Made by a program: the position numbers and the translations under genes
Source: Methylomonas sp. LL1
GTDB taxonomy: Bacteria > Pseudomonadota > Gammaproteobacteria > Methylococcales > Methylomonadaceae
Assembly: GCF_015711015.1 (NCBI RefSeq)
Contig: NZ_CP064653.1
Location: 1,178,001-1,242,000 of the forward strand
Direction of reading: 5' to 3'
DNA length: 64,000 bases
Part shown: piece by piece, positions 49,601 to 57,586 of the stretch
Layout of the letters: each line of letters starts with the position of its first letter
How positions within the stretch are numbered: the first letter of the stretch is position 1
The notes under the pieces: generated by a model
Databases searched by the model: none
What the model was told of the DNA's origin: nothing
What the model saw: the letters and a program-made list of their open reading frames with translations, nothing else

Positions 49601-52329
49601 ATGCCGTACAGAGCATTACTCAGGGTGATAGTTTCGCCGTTGTCGAGAGCGATATTGAGATCGACACCGTACTGATCGCCTTTCGACAATGCGTTGCCGG
49701 CCGCTAAGCCGCCAGCTTGGTTGAGCTGAATGAGGTTGTTGCCCAAGATGTCATTGACGGTGTCCTCAGCCGTTACATCCTGATAAATATCGTCCCCATT
49801 GCCTCCTTGCAGAATGTCCACCCCGGCACCGCCCAGCAGGGTGTCGTTGCCTTCACCGCCGTCGACGATATCGTTGCCGTCGCCGCCATCTAGATAATCG
49901 CCTCCGGCATCGCCTCTGAGCTGGTCGTCGTCCGCACCGCCGAAGATTAGATCGTCGCCCGATTCGCCAAACAGATAATCCATTCCGGCGCCACCCAACA
50001 AGGTATCATTTTTGCCGCCGCCGTGCAGGGTATCGCTGCCGTCGCCGCCGTCGAGATAATCATCGCCTTCGTCCGCCTCCAGAGTGCCGTTGTGGTCGCC
50101 GGCCAATATGTCGTCGCCGAGGCCGCCGAACAAGGCATCACTGCCGCCACCGCCCAATAGTTTATCGTTGCCGGCGCCGCCGTCCAGATAATCGTTACCG
50201 TCGTTCAAGGGACTATCCACCCCGGCATTGCCGTACAGTTCGTCGTCGCCATCGCTACCCAACAGAGTGTCGCCGTCTTCGCCGCCGAACAAGACATCGT
50301 TACCGACGCCGCCATCCAGCATGTCGCGGCCTTGATTGCCAAATATCCAGTCGTTACCCGCCCCTCCGTAAAGTATATCGGTGCCGCCTACGGGATTACC
50401 ATCGGCATTGGCATTAGTGTAAGCCAGCGAATAGATTGTGTGGTTATTGCTGGTGGTGGTTGAGCGCGAAACGTCCCAGCCTTGGCTAGCGCTGCCGGTC
50501 TGATCACCGAACAAGTTATCGTCACCGCCGCCGCCAAAAATTAGATCGGCTCCGTTGCCGCCCAGCATCAAATCGTTGCTGCCCTCGCCCAGTAAAGTGT
50601 CGTCGCCTTCTCCGCCGTACAACCAGTCGCCGCGCAGGCCGGTGGCCGCTTGGCTATCGGCTTGTGCCAAGGCATCCGCCACGCTTATTTCCGCTTCGGC
50701 ATACAACAAGTCGTTGCCGCTGCCGCCGTTTAAGACGTCGCTAGCGGCGCCGCCCTCTAATACATCGTTGCCGCCGCGAATAGCCTCCAGAATATCGTCG
50801 CCGCCAAAGCCTTGTAGCTTGTCGTTGCCGGTGCTGTCGTACAGCGTATCCAGGCGGTCGGAATCGGGCTGGTCAGGATCGGTAATTAGGTTGCCGAGAG
50901 CGTCGTAACCGAGCTGAATACCGTCGGCATTAGAGTCTTGATCGAGGGGCTTAAGGTCGCCGACGATAGCGGAATTAGTGTCCACCGTTCCGGGTGTGAC
51001 GGTGAAAATACCGAAATCGCCCGATTGCCAGTCATCGCCGAGAATGATTTCCGAGCCGTCTTCGGTGACCACTCGCCAGGGGGAATGGTGGGTTACCGTG
51101 ATCGTACTGCTGCCAATGGTCTGCTGCCAGACGCCGGGCGAGGTTTCGATGAAAGCACCTACAACGAAGAGAGTTTGATCTGGGCCGCCATTTATTTGTA
51201 TGACGCCGTCCTTGTCTTCGTCGATTATAGTGTCATTGCCGTCGCCGGTGTTCCAGACGTAGGTATCGTGGCCGTTTCCACCGATCAGAATGTCGTCGCC
51301 TTTGCCGCCGGTCAGGGTATCGTTGCCGTCTTCGCCGATGAGAATGTCGTTCGAATCAATCTCGTTGCCGTTCTGGTCTTTCTGCCGCGCGTTCAGTTCC
51401 GCATTGTGTTGAGGATCGAGAGTCTGGCTGGCATTATTGCGGTTAGGGTCTAGGTAAATCGACAGCGGGCCATAGCTGGAGAGATCGATTCCGGCAAGAC
51501 TGGAGTATTGGGTTTGCAGGTCGGCGATTAGGGCATCGCGAGCGGGGGTTAGGGCTTCTAGCAGGCTAGGTACTACTACATTGTTGATCTGAGCTGCCTG
51601 CAAATCGGCAAGAGCATCATCTATCAGATTACTGTACTGATCTTCATAGGACAGCATTTTGACTCGATGTAAATCAAGCATTCGGTACGCATCCAATGCT
51701 TCTTTAAGTTTTTCTTCTGGCGTTGCGGTGGCGGTTGTGAGGCAAAATAAAGAGGACTCAATGTAACGCCGCTTTCCGTGATCCTGATCTAAATTGGATT
51801 CATAGCGGATTTGATACCAAGCTTCCGCTCTATTACCGGCTTTCAGCGCTGCTTTGAGTCCGGGGCCATAAACACCGGTGTATTCCGCAGAGACTAATGC
51901 AACGAGTTCTTGGCTATAGTCGATATTGGCTGAATTCTTGACGCTGTTGGTGTGGTTGGCGGATTCCAGCGCAAACACTGTCTGGATTTGGTCTTCCGTC
52001 ATAGCGAAGGGTTTACCTAAAACAGCATCAAAGGCATGTTGCAATGCATTGTCACGACCAGCTTTGGTAGGCAAATTACGTATCGACATATCATTGATAA
52101 CATTTATCAAATTGCTACGAACTGTCGTATCGGAAATACCCATCGCATCGAATACTTCATTTCTAACTTTTTCAACCGTCAAGTTGAACCCAATTCCTAT
52201 GGTTGGAATGTGAGTATCATGCGTATCGCAGTATGGTTTTGGTGCATTTTTCTCTAATTGCGCCAATAAACGAAACAGAAAATCTTGATATAATTCAACG
52301 GTAATGTTGTTAGTATTTTCAATGCTCAT
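43663..52329 (-). CDS. Giant RTX protein with N-terminal GH24/T4-lysozyme-like domain
   Basis: A 2888-residue secreted-type protein. Residues about 10-205 look like a pesticin/T4-type lysozyme: E26, eight residues, D35, then T43-IGIG, in line with the Glu-Asp-Thr triad of T4 lysozyme with a two-residue insertion, and later GPGLKAALKAGNRAEAWYQI and RRYIESSLF. From about 325 there are long runs of RTX nonapeptides (GGxGNDxLx) mixed with HCBP-type blocks (FADGTRL), a Gly-Tyr-rich stretch near 1890, a cadherin-like sandwich about 2005-2100 (ITVTATDRFGASV), and two copies of a CBM60-like carbohydrate-binding module (about 2270-2410 and 2610-2750). It ends with the conserved secretion signal NAMAAFAPPAAGETSLPADY ... 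LAANWH. AGAGGA-like ribosome site (AGAGGA) is 11 bases upstream. It is expected to leave by T1SS, bind Ca2+ outside, and cleave peptidoglycan; enzymatic activity is inferred. Confidence 0.92.
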   Translation of the reverse strand: MSIENTNNITVELYQDFLFRLLAQLEKNAPKPYCDTHDTHIPTIGIGFNLTVEKVRNEVFDAMGISDTTVRSNLINVINDMSIRNLPTKAGRDNALQHAFDAVLGKPFAMTEDQIQTVFALESANHTNSVKNSANIDYSQELVALVSAEYTGVYGPGLKAALKAGNRAEAWYQIRYESNLDQDHGKRRYIESSLFCLTTATATPEEKLKEALDAYRMLDLHRVKMLSYEDQYSNLIDDALADLQAAQINNVVVPSLLEALTPARDALIADLQTQYSSLAGIDLSSYGPLSIYLDPNRNNASQTLDPQHNAELNARQKDQNGNEIDSNDILIGEDGNDTLTGGKGDDILIGGNGHDTYVWNTGDGNDTIIDEDKDGVIQINGGPDQTLFVVGAFIETSPGVWQQTIGSSTITVTHHSPWRVVTEDGSEIILGDDWQSGDFGIFTVTPGTVDTNSAIVGDLKPLDQDSNADGIQLGYDALGNLITDPDQPDSDRLDTLYDSTGNDKLQGFGGDDILEAIRGGNDVLEGGAASDVLNGGSGNDLLYAEAEISVADALAQADSQAATGLRGDWLYGGEGDDTLLGEGSNDLMLGGNGADLIFGGGGDDNLFGDQTGSASQGWDVSRSTTTSNNHTIYSLAYTNANADGNPVGGTDILYGGAGNDWIFGNQGRDMLDGGVGNDVLFGGEDGDTLLGSDGDDELYGNAGVDSPLNDGNDYLDGGAGNDKLLGGGGSDALFGGLGDDILAGDHNGTLEADEGDDYLDGGDGSDTLHGGGKNDTLLGGAGMDYLFGESGDDLIFGGADDDQLRGDAGGDYLDGGDGNDIVDGGEGNDTLLGGAGVDILQGGNGDDIYQDVTAEDTVNDILGNNLIQLNQAGGLAAGNALSKGDQYGVDLNIALDNGETITLSNALYGMNATLVFAGGIELDLEALVGNQLSSAISLQLDDSGGRLYGGAGADSLYGGTGNDTLSGALGADKLYGHAGSDLLNGGAGNDILNGGDGDDTMIGGAGQDLLLGGGGDDSYQLTSAAGADMIADSQGQNLIRFGDDINPGNLIASVSTLAGQTALTLSLAGVELATITQGYSSFGFEFADGTRLTTTDFLLNYRTGSGTGNVYGTNSDDILLGGQSADNLYGYAGNDSLWGGRGDDVLEGGLGSDVYHYRLGDGRDTVRETDAANLNGQDRVSFGAGISLSDVVFKRRPNGDLSVTVAGLADAITISGWYNDPTKRVESFVFVDGQSVTADTLQALEITPQTGGSGNDTLAGSSYRDILMAGAGDDLLIGNGGDDDLYGETGTDTYRFALGGGADRIFEVVDQTSVIEISGFDVSRLIGTRIGDDLLLGVTGAADSLGLKNFYALTHDWQIADGSGGTRALNGILADNEAYRASRSELERLQDAFHSHISDEVNRRYQAAGMLQQADGSWMSRLQLSVSQQTDSYTRATGYTGTIPATSIHYSLSSYNLSLGGLNVSAYSSNDAHINYSDNSSGNQPKNVQVNWEAAPTLTSSQLYTTSTGHYLYTTEEALALMAALGVSSVANPYVYTQTPSYTRTTTTATLTATVASITEADGTGYDIASSNAQSLYSLASLPNTLTINAYDNRAEIGIVNGGDSDNDIRFSGNFGVVHAGGGNDTIQAYASGITIGYQGNVAGQTLLDGGLGDDLIVGGYANDALIGGRGNDMLRGEGGGDRYYFLEGDTGTDLVYDVAYGGSFDNDSVVFGEGITLSDLSFSWSDEILPGYTYGGYDESRIRRFQTLDISYQADAVARVVMSTPFMNGYGQIVERNDWEYTGIEFFEFADGSRISLEQLLASPGVPDRPTVDRFSIIRLGTDGADVLTGQAGLDDLYGELGNDTLSGGDGDDWLFGGAGNDLLAGGSGNDRYFFDSEDTGTDLLYDIGYGGSNTGYGGSDSGYGGTGYGGDVAGDTLVFGSGISLSDFGFSWGSESFSPFNDGNTTLFQTLNIGWQADSVIKIVMPRSDAYSWFNTGVEFFEFADGSQLSMAQMLALAGPSPEHAPVLNNPLADQQAFAGIAFSYTLPADAFVDFDAGDVLTYRYSTWWDWLSFDPETGTFTGIADADMPGSYDITVTATDRFGASVSDSFSLTVNPAVVGTAGDDGLQGSSGDDAIVGGAGNDLLEGGTGNDIYIINLNDGRDTIVDAVGDNNAISFGPGITPADISLRLGSLMLDLGNGNEVHIEGFNPQDVFNSSSINIFRFSDGSVLSLEQLLARGFDLEGTAADEAINGTNTSDRIYGLDGNDTLKGSAGDDILYGDSNEDTPKARLIEQLVIHAKAALLNDSVPARMEVYVDGVLKTGFDVANTEGFADYSVDPALLGMGHRIDIAFANDGYVAGNPIQDRNLYIDHIKVNGQAIAAMANGVQYDLGSGSAAVDGKNLIAGRVVMAWGGALRFSLEGNDWLDGGTGADSMSGGFGDDVYEVDNIGDVVAEAVDGGFDTIRSRLSFDLTSTANVENLSLTGSYAINAIGNSLNNTLLGNAANNRLDGGLNADRMEGGQGNDEYVVDNSGDVVSEAANAGVDSVEASISYTLSANLENLILTGSSSIDGYGNTLDNNLTGNEAGNRLHGKESNDMLLGNDGDDALYGGEGDDILYGGRMDETSSSVPLNQLVISAKASLLNDGVAAQMDVYVDGILKTSFAVSNTTAFADYSVDPALLGAGAHKVDVVFANDGYMAGNPIQDRNLYVDNIRVNGRSLAANSIGVQYDLGNGNAALDGENLIAGRVVMAWNGALRFGLHGNDLLDGGTGTDTLIGGQGSDTYVLGRDYGIDTVIENDATAGNSDIAQFLSDVTAEQIWFQHVGNDLEASIVGTSDKLIVKDWYTGSANHVEQFIASDGLTLLDSQVENLVNAMAAFAPPAAGETSLPADYQAALVPILAANWH
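44085..44500 (-). repeat. CBM60-like module, copy 2, in the giant RTX gene
   Basis: Encodes LNQLVISAKASLLNDGVAAQ through YVDGILKTSF, QDRNLYVDNIRVNGRSL and GRVVMAWNGALRF. It is 1020 bases (340 codons) from copy 1 and clearly related at both base and protein level but not identical. Confidence 0.85.
45105..45515 (-). repeat. CBM60-like module, copy 1, in the giant RTX gene
   Basis: Encodes EQLVIHAKAALLNDSVPAR, YVDGVLKTGFDVANTEGFAD, QDRNLYIDHIKVNGQAI and GRVVMAWGGALRF. Calcium-dependent modules of this family bind polysaccharides such as xylan or galactan; here a cell-wall or capsule target is only a guess. Confidence 0.85.
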
Positions 52330-52372
52330 AAATATACATTCCTCTAAAAGAATAAATGTTTAAGCCAATAAA

Positions 52373-53251
52373 TTACTTACTGATTGTTATCTTGTGAAAA
52401 TGCGTTTTACCTGTTTCCTTAATATCTCTGTAAAACTCGACGACATCAACATAACTTTGTATATCCTCAGGAAAAGCGAATTGCAGATACTCCAGATCAT
52501 TAGGGCAGGTGTTTTCAATTAACCTGATTTTTATAATGTCATAAAATCGTTTTTGCGGGACATTACGGAGTGTTTTATATTGTCCATAAAAAGTGTTGTC
52601 ACGATTTCTAGAAATAATTTGATATCGGCCTTCACAACCAGGATCATCTTTTTCCTTGCCCCAGGAAATTTTTTCATTGTTTATTATTACTGTTCCGTAT
52701 CTATTACTTTCAGTACCATCTTTCCAAACGCCAATCAATCTATTTTCTTCTGCATCAAATTCGTTCTTCTTATGAATGTGGAGCCACCCATTGATATCCG
52801 AATTGCGATCATATTCAACCACGTCGGCATATCTTGGTATATCAGTCGGAAAGGCGAACTGCAAATACTTCGTGTTAATAGGACAAGTATTTTCAATCAA
52901 CTTGATTTTGATAATATTATAGAATCGCTTCTGGGGTAACGAATGGTACGTTTTATCTTGCCCAGGAAAGGAATCAGCATAATCTTTTGAGACTATTTCA
53001 TAACTTCCTTCGCAGCCTGGGTCAGATTTTTCTTTACCCCAAGAAATACTGTCTTTATAAATCATCATCGTTCCGTATATCGCGTGCACCGCTCTGTCAC
53101 CACCTTCCCAAACACCAATTAACATATTTTCAGGATTACCTATATCTGCAAAAACAGCTTTATATGACACAACTAAAATCAAGTCCGTAAGGCACAATAA
53201 CCAACGAGCATTGCGCCGTATTTCTGTTCGTGGCGTATTATTCAAATTCAT
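52373..53251 (-). CDS. Exported two-repeat protein upstream of the lysozyme-RTX gene; candidate immunity protein
   Basis: A 292-residue protein with a signal peptide (hydrophobic WLLCLTDLILVVSY, cleavage likely after VFA). The mature part is two copies of a module of about 115 residues (about 45-160 and 170-285). Shared blocks: LIGVWxxG, YGT, ISWGKEKxDPGCEGxY, GQxKT, LPQKRFYNIIKIKLIENTCP or VPQKRFYDIIKIRLIENTCP, and YLQFAFPxDI. Each module has two cysteines, which could pair in the periplasm. I know no named family for it. It ends 43 bp before the lysozyme-RTX start, on the same strand, so they should be co-transcribed. A periplasmic protein encoded with a peptidoglycan-cutting toxin is the classical place for an immunity protein; this function is inference. 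AT-rich. Confidence 0.78.
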   Translation of the reverse strand: MNLNNTPRTEIRRNARWLLCLTDLILVVSYKAVFADIGNPENMLIGVWEGGDRAVHAIYGTMMIYKDSISWGKEKSDPGCEGSYEIVSKDYADSFPGQDKTYHSLPQKRFYNIIKIKLIENTCPINTKYLQFAFPTDIPRYADVVEYDRNSDINGWLHIHKKNEFDAEENRLIGVWKDGTESNRYGTVIINNEKISWGKEKDDPGCEGRYQIISRNRDNTFYGQYKTLRNVPQKRFYDIIKIRLIENTCPNDLEYLQFAFPEDIQSYVDVVEFYRDIKETGKTHFHKITISK

Positions 53252-53678
53252 ATAAATCTCCGTCAGTTCCAGCCCAATTTAAAGGATAGACGTTCTGCTC
53301 AACCCATGAAAAATAGGGAGGCAGCCCATATTTTCCGATGATTTTCTATTTTCTAATGAAGCCCAAACAGTTTCTGTGTTATTTCACGCAGAATGCACAA
53401 GGTATTTAACGCACTTTTTACACTTACATCCTTTCTAAGCGGCTAGTTTGCATACTTATCAGTTTATTGATCTTGTTTTCAGCAAATCTCATACCGAAAC
53501 CAGGAAACCGCAGCAGCCATTTAAATTGCGGTGTTAAACGCTCTTTCCTATTTTGCCTTGTTCAACGGAATTGCCCGCCCTCCTATTCGCCCTTCAGTTT
53601 TATGAATCAAATCCTGTTTTTTTGCAAAATGGGTGTGAATATGCCGATCGACTGCAATAGCCGCGACATTACAGATAA
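53252..53678. other. Intergenic stretch, no gene seen
   Basis: AT-rich, with only short frames that lack family character or ribosome sites; the plus-strand frame from 53467 overlaps the glycosyltransferase end and looks accidental. The promoter of the exported two-repeat gene and RTX operon should lie near 53252-53350, but I cannot point to clear -35/-10 boxes. Confidence 0.5.
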
Positions 53679-54905
53679 CTACCGCACTTCGGTTTGCTCG
53701 TTTGCTTTACGATCCGGCAAGAGTTCTTCTATCATCCGCACCGTCTGATTCAACGTTTGCTCTGGATTAAAGCCGGCATGGCGCTGGGCAAATGCCCTGG
53801 CTTGTTGCCGATAAGCGGGGGTGTGTAGTGCCTGTTCCAGCAGTTCGCTAAATTGTGTTTCATTACGAGTTTGCTTGGCGGCTATTCCGGCACCGATTGT
53901 TTCGACGCAACGGCTCATCAAATATTGTTCGACGTTTTGCGGCAGCAATAGCATCGGCACCCCGGCCAGCAGACAGGTGTTTACCGTACCGGCTCCGGCA
54001 TAGGACACGGCCAAATCGGCCGATTGCAACAGGCCGTTGTTCAATGCAATGGGTTGGGTATGGAGACGAAAACGATTGGTTGCAAGCGCTTCGGCTTGGC
54101 TGCGGCGGATGCCCGGCGCGATAACGATGACTTCCGCCGCTTGTTTGGATAAGGCCCGCAACAAGAGTTCGAAGCCCGGCAGGCTGGGTCTTAGGTAAGC
54201 GAATATGTGCGGTTTGTCCGGCTCGCGCCAGCTCTCCTGTTGTCCGCTGAAGTCGGTGGATAGAGGGCCGTCGTAATTCTGACCGTCGCGCACACCGTAG
54301 TGGTCCAGTTCGGCAAAGCTAGCCAGCATGATGCTGGCATAGCGGAACAACTCGCTTATGCGTTGCAATTTGGGCCTGCCGGATGACACGGTTAAGGGAT
54401 TCAGGCGATCCAACACCTTTTCCTCGGCCTGTTGCAAGCGGTCGAGCCCGATGTTGTCCCAGGGACGGATCGAAGGCAGTGGCGAGCGGTCCGGCGGTAT
54501 TTCAAAGCCGGTGCCTATCACTGCCGCCGGTAATCCGGCCAAATAGGCGGCGAACAGCGCGGTTGGGGCATGATCAATGACGACGCTGTCGGCGCGCAAC
54601 AAACGTATCAGGCTTAGCCAGCCGCGGACCATGCCGCATAAGGTGGGCGGATCGGCATATCCCGAGGCCAACAGGATTTCGGCGTAATTGGCCGGCGGTT
54701 GGACCGGACGCCGGTTTGCCGTGTCGAATGGCGCCTGGGTATAGGCAAAGCCGAGAGGTTCCAAAAGCCGTGCGGCTATGGTGGTATCGCGCACGGCAAA
54801 AAAGACCGCGTGACCTTGTTTGCGCAATTTTTCGGCAATCGGTAGTTGACGGGTCAGATGGCCGTAATTGGCGCCCAATTCCCAAGCGAACAAGATTCGG
54901 CTCAT
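53679..54905 (-). CDS. UGT/MGT-type glycosyltransferase (GT-B fold)
   Basis: A 408-residue cytosolic glycosyltransferase. It starts MSRILFAWELGANYGHLTRQ, the glycine/histidine loop of the acceptor domain, has an internal DSVVIDHAPTALFAAYLAG strand-helix, and ends with the sugar-nucleotide site VSYAGAGTVNTCLLAGVPM followed by LLPQNVEQYLMSRCVE. The histidine and aspartate pair of the catalytic dyad are not certain. Donor and acceptor cannot be told; lipid or secondary-metabolite glycosylation is typical. It is on the same strand as the RTX operon but separated from it by 427 bp. Confidence 0.87.
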   Translation of the reverse strand: MSRILFAWELGANYGHLTRQLPIAEKLRKQGHAVFFAVRDTTIAARLLEPLGFAYTQAPFDTANRRPVQPPANYAEILLASGYADPPTLCGMVRGWLSLIRLLRADSVVIDHAPTALFAAYLAGLPAAVIGTGFEIPPDRSPLPSIRPWDNIGLDRLQQAEEKVLDRLNPLTVSSGRPKLQRISELFRYASIMLASFAELDHYGVRDGQNYDGPLSTDFSGQQESWREPDKPHIFAYLRPSLPGFELLLRALSKQAAEVIVIAPGIRRSQAEALATNRFRLHTQPIALNNGLLQSADLAVSYAGAGTVNTCLLAGVPMLLLPQNVEQYLMSRCVETIGAGIAAKQTRNETQFSELLEQALHTPAYRQQARAFAQRHAGFNPEQTLNQTVRMIEELLPDRKANEQTEVR

Positions 54906-55388
54906 TTCAATAACACTTTGGTAGTCCTAGAATAAGGATTACAACCCAAACGAAACGGCCAAGGATCTAAAAAAACAAGGCGTCGCATAGGCTGATAGAC
55001 ACTTCTTCGGCTTCAGTGTAACCAGTCTTTCGTCATACTGGTTGGGCAATTTCGGCAATCAGGACTATTGTCGCCGATGGGAAATTAGATGACAGTCGGA
55101 AAGTTGTTTTGATCGACGGCGTGCTGAAGCTGAAATCCGCCCAGCCAGATGCGGTTTACGCCAAACCGTGACAAGCCTGGATTGTGGACGACATTATGTC
55201 ATTATCAGCAAAAGGACGCCAACGTTGGCTCCGATAGACTTTCTGACCGAAGATCAGCGCGTGGCTCTGACCAATGGCAACTTTCGCGTTTCGTTGTACA
55301 AGGTACTGATTTTTTCGAGGTCAATGGTGATTGATCAATAGCGGGGCCGTGATAGCTTTTGCTTAACCCTCACGGCTCCCACTCGGCA
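54906..55388. other. Intergenic stretch with possible gene debris
   Basis: Plus-strand frames VVLIDGVLKLKSAQPDAVYA and PIDFLTEDQRVALTNGNFRV near 55090-55300 look protein-like but are short, out of frame with each other and broken by stops, so an old pseudogene is possible. A hairpin (GGGGCCGTGA with TCACGGCTCC, 55342-55378) may end the oleate hydratase transcript. Confidence 0.4.
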
Positions 55389-56960
55389 TCATTTCAAAGC
55401 CTTGATCAAGGCCTCGAACTGGGCTCTTAGCGATTGGTCGTGCGGTGTGACGGGGGGGATTTCGCGGTCTAAGCCAAGCAGTTGATAAACGGCGATTTGC
55501 GCCGCGCGCACCGAATATTCGACGGTAAACACCACGTCTTCCGCAATTTCGACGAACTGGCTGATGAAGCCAAGATTCCTGGAGCCGCGCGGCACCGGCA
55601 AGGGCCTGTCGTTGTAATGACGCGGCATGAACATGCTGGTGATATATGGCATGCGGCAGGGAATACAATTGGCCGTGGTCAAAGTCTCCAGGTCGAAGCG
55701 CAGATGGCCGCACAGCTCGATCAGTATCTCCGCGCCGCTACATTCGTCCATCGGCCGGGCCACAAAATTACCGATCCGATCGGGAAACAGCGAATAACCC
55801 CAAAACACCTGCACATTGCCGGGCTGATTTGGAAAGTGCGGCTGATGCGCCAGCACAATCGACATCAGCCAGTTCGAATCCTTAAACGTCACCAGTCCGC
55901 CGGTACCGGCTTCATTGCCGCTAAACTGCGTCATTAGCTCGAAGAACTCCGGGTTATTCAGTGTGACGGTAAACGACTCCCAGCATGACTGGGCAATGCA
56001 ACTGTTAAAAACTTCCGGGTTGCCGAACTGCGGCCGGCCCTGGGCAAGTTTTTCCCACAACAACCAGCCGCCGCTCTCGGCCTTGCTCAGTTTGACGGGC
56101 GCACTGGTCATCGTCCCCAGGGTCGAAGCCTCGGTCATGCTGCCGTTTTGCACAAACACCAAGTCGCCATCCGCCACGGCTATCAGTTCCTGCCTGCCGT
56201 GCCGCAGAATGTGAATGCCGGTGACGATCAGCTCATCGTCTTCGGTCTTGTGGTCGAGCTCCATCACCTGGCAACCGGTGTAAATACGCACGCCTTGAGC
56301 TTGCAGCCAGGACTGCAACGGTACGACTAAGGAATCGTACTGGTTATATACGGTGCGCTTGACGCCGGCCAGGGTTTCGATGCGGGAAAACTCCAGCATG
56401 AAGCGATGCAGATAGCGCCGGAATTCAACCGCGCTATGCCAGGGCTGAAAGGCAAAGGTGGTGGACCACATATACCAGAACTCGGTGTTAAAAAACGTCG
56501 GCGAAAGCCAGTCGGTGATGCAGGTCGCGGCCAACGTCGCCTCGTCGGACTGGCTCAGTTTCAGCAACTCGATGCGGTCCTGCATCGAAAAGCCCATCGA
56601 CGTCACCGGCACCTTGGCCCGGCGGCTATCCACCAGTCTGGCCAGCGAATGCGACTTGTGCCGTGCGTTGAATTCGACGGTTTCGTCGAACACCGATTTA
56701 CCTTCGTGCTCGACCGAGGGTATCGATTTAAACAAATCCCAGGTGCATTCGTAATTGTCGGTGGTCAACATCCGGCCGCCGCGCATCGAATACCCAAGAT
56801 TGGGATCGCCGGCGCCATCCAGACTGCCGCCCAAATTCGGCGCCGCTTCCAGGATGGTGATGTCGCTACCCGACAGTTTGCCGTCTCGTATCATGAAGGC
56901 AGCGGCGGCCAACGAGCCTATGCCGCCTCCCACCAAATAAGCCTTGGGTTTACTGCGCAT
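55389..56960 (-). CDS. ohyA: Oleate hydratase (myosin-cross-reactive antigen family)
   Basis: A 523-residue FAD enzyme that adds water to the cis-9 double bond of unsaturated fatty acids. The FAD loop is YLVGGGIGSLAAAAFMIRDG at residues about 8-27, followed by ITILEAAPNLGGSLDGAGD and the family signature GGRMLTTDNYECTWDLFKSI. The ATG at 56960 has AAGGA seven bases upstream; the longer frame to 56996 has no ribosome site. Length is a little under the usual 550-590. Roles proposed for the family are detoxification of unsaturated fatty acids and membrane-lipid control. It stands alone on its strand. Confidence 0.93.
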   Translation of the reverse strand: MRSKPKAYLVGGGIGSLAAAAFMIRDGKLSGSDITILEAAPNLGGSLDGAGDPNLGYSMRGGRMLTTDNYECTWDLFKSIPSVEHEGKSVFDETVEFNARHKSHSLARLVDSRRAKVPVTSMGFSMQDRIELLKLSQSDEATLAATCITDWLSPTFFNTEFWYMWSTTFAFQPWHSAVEFRRYLHRFMLEFSRIETLAGVKRTVYNQYDSLVVPLQSWLQAQGVRIYTGCQVMELDHKTEDDELIVTGIHILRHGRQELIAVADGDLVFVQNGSMTEASTLGTMTSAPVKLSKAESGGWLLWEKLAQGRPQFGNPEVFNSCIAQSCWESFTVTLNNPEFFELMTQFSGNEAGTGGLVTFKDSNWLMSIVLAHQPHFPNQPGNVQVFWGYSLFPDRIGNFVARPMDECSGAEILIELCGHLRFDLETLTTANCIPCRMPYITSMFMPRHYNDRPLPVPRGSRNLGFISQFVEIAEDVVFTVEYSVRAAQIAVYQLLGLDREIPPVTPHDQSLRAQFEALIKALK

Positions 56961-57125
56961 TCTAATTCCTTGGAAGAGTGTGGTTAGGTAGCCCATACGG
57001 GAATTTATCTGTTGCCCAAGGGCCTAGGCGGCTTTGGGAAAGGCCGCCCAGTACAATCAAGCCCCGGATTCGAGGGTAAACCCTCAAGCCTTCGATGCTA
57101 GTGTGAAGCCAAATGAATCCATTAT

Positions 57126-57527
57126 CTAACGGGACCAGGTAAACGATACCCTAGCCCCCAGCTGGTCCTTAACCGTTACCGATTTTTCGATGACCTGCCC
57201 CTCGCTATCGGCGCTGATGGCGTAACGCCCAGGCTTGAGTTTGGCGAACAGCATGGGGCCGTCGGATACGGTTTCCAGGACTGCTTTGCCACCCGCATCC
57301 TTGATGGTGACATTGACTTCACTGAGATATTCTCCCGAACCCGTTACCGAAAACAGCAGACTCAAGTTGTAATCGTCGCGTATGGCTTGCATCGCATCCC
57401 GCTCATCGCCCCCCACGCCACCGCTGACGAAACTGACATCGCCCTGAGTTTGCGGCACGATCGAAGTCTCTTGGGCAAACACCAGAAAGCTCAGCATCAA
57501 CCAGGGAATAATTAGCTTAATTTTCAT
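57126..57527 (-). CDS. Exported carboxypeptidase-regulatory-like domain protein
   Basis: A 133-residue protein with a signal peptide (MKIKLIIPWLMLSFLVFA|QETS). The mature part holds EYLSEVNVTIKDAGGKAVLE and LFAKLKPGRYAISADSEGQ, a transthyretin-like beta sandwich of the CarboxypepD_reg type seen in many periplasmic proteins. No catalytic residues. It follows the PEP-CTERM gene by 59 bp on the same strand. Confidence 0.8.
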   Translation of the reverse strand: MKIKLIIPWLMLSFLVFAQETSIVPQTQGDVSFVSGGVGGDERDAMQAIRDDYNLSLLFSVTGSGEYLSEVNVTIKDAGGKAVLETVSDGPMLFAKLKPGRYAISADSEGQVIEKSVTVKDQLGARVSFTWSR

Positions 57528-57586
57528 AAAATTGCTCCTCGCTCGCCGGACACAAGCATCGATTCAAATTACAAGAACGGATACTG

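Noticed and set aside
44000..51400. Short, regularly spaced repeats that look CRISPR-like at first sight
   Set aside because: They are the in-frame nonapeptide repeats of the RTX gene; no constant repeat with unique spacers and no cas genes.
53467..53748. Plus-strand frame of 93 codons before the glycosyltransferase end
   Set aside because: Overlaps the glycosyltransferase 3' end, no recognisable domain, no ribosome site.
55090..55330. Possible pseudogene between glycosyltransferase and oleate hydratase
   Set aside because: Short protein-like stretches in different frames, but no family could be recognised, so it is only mentioned with the intergenic region.
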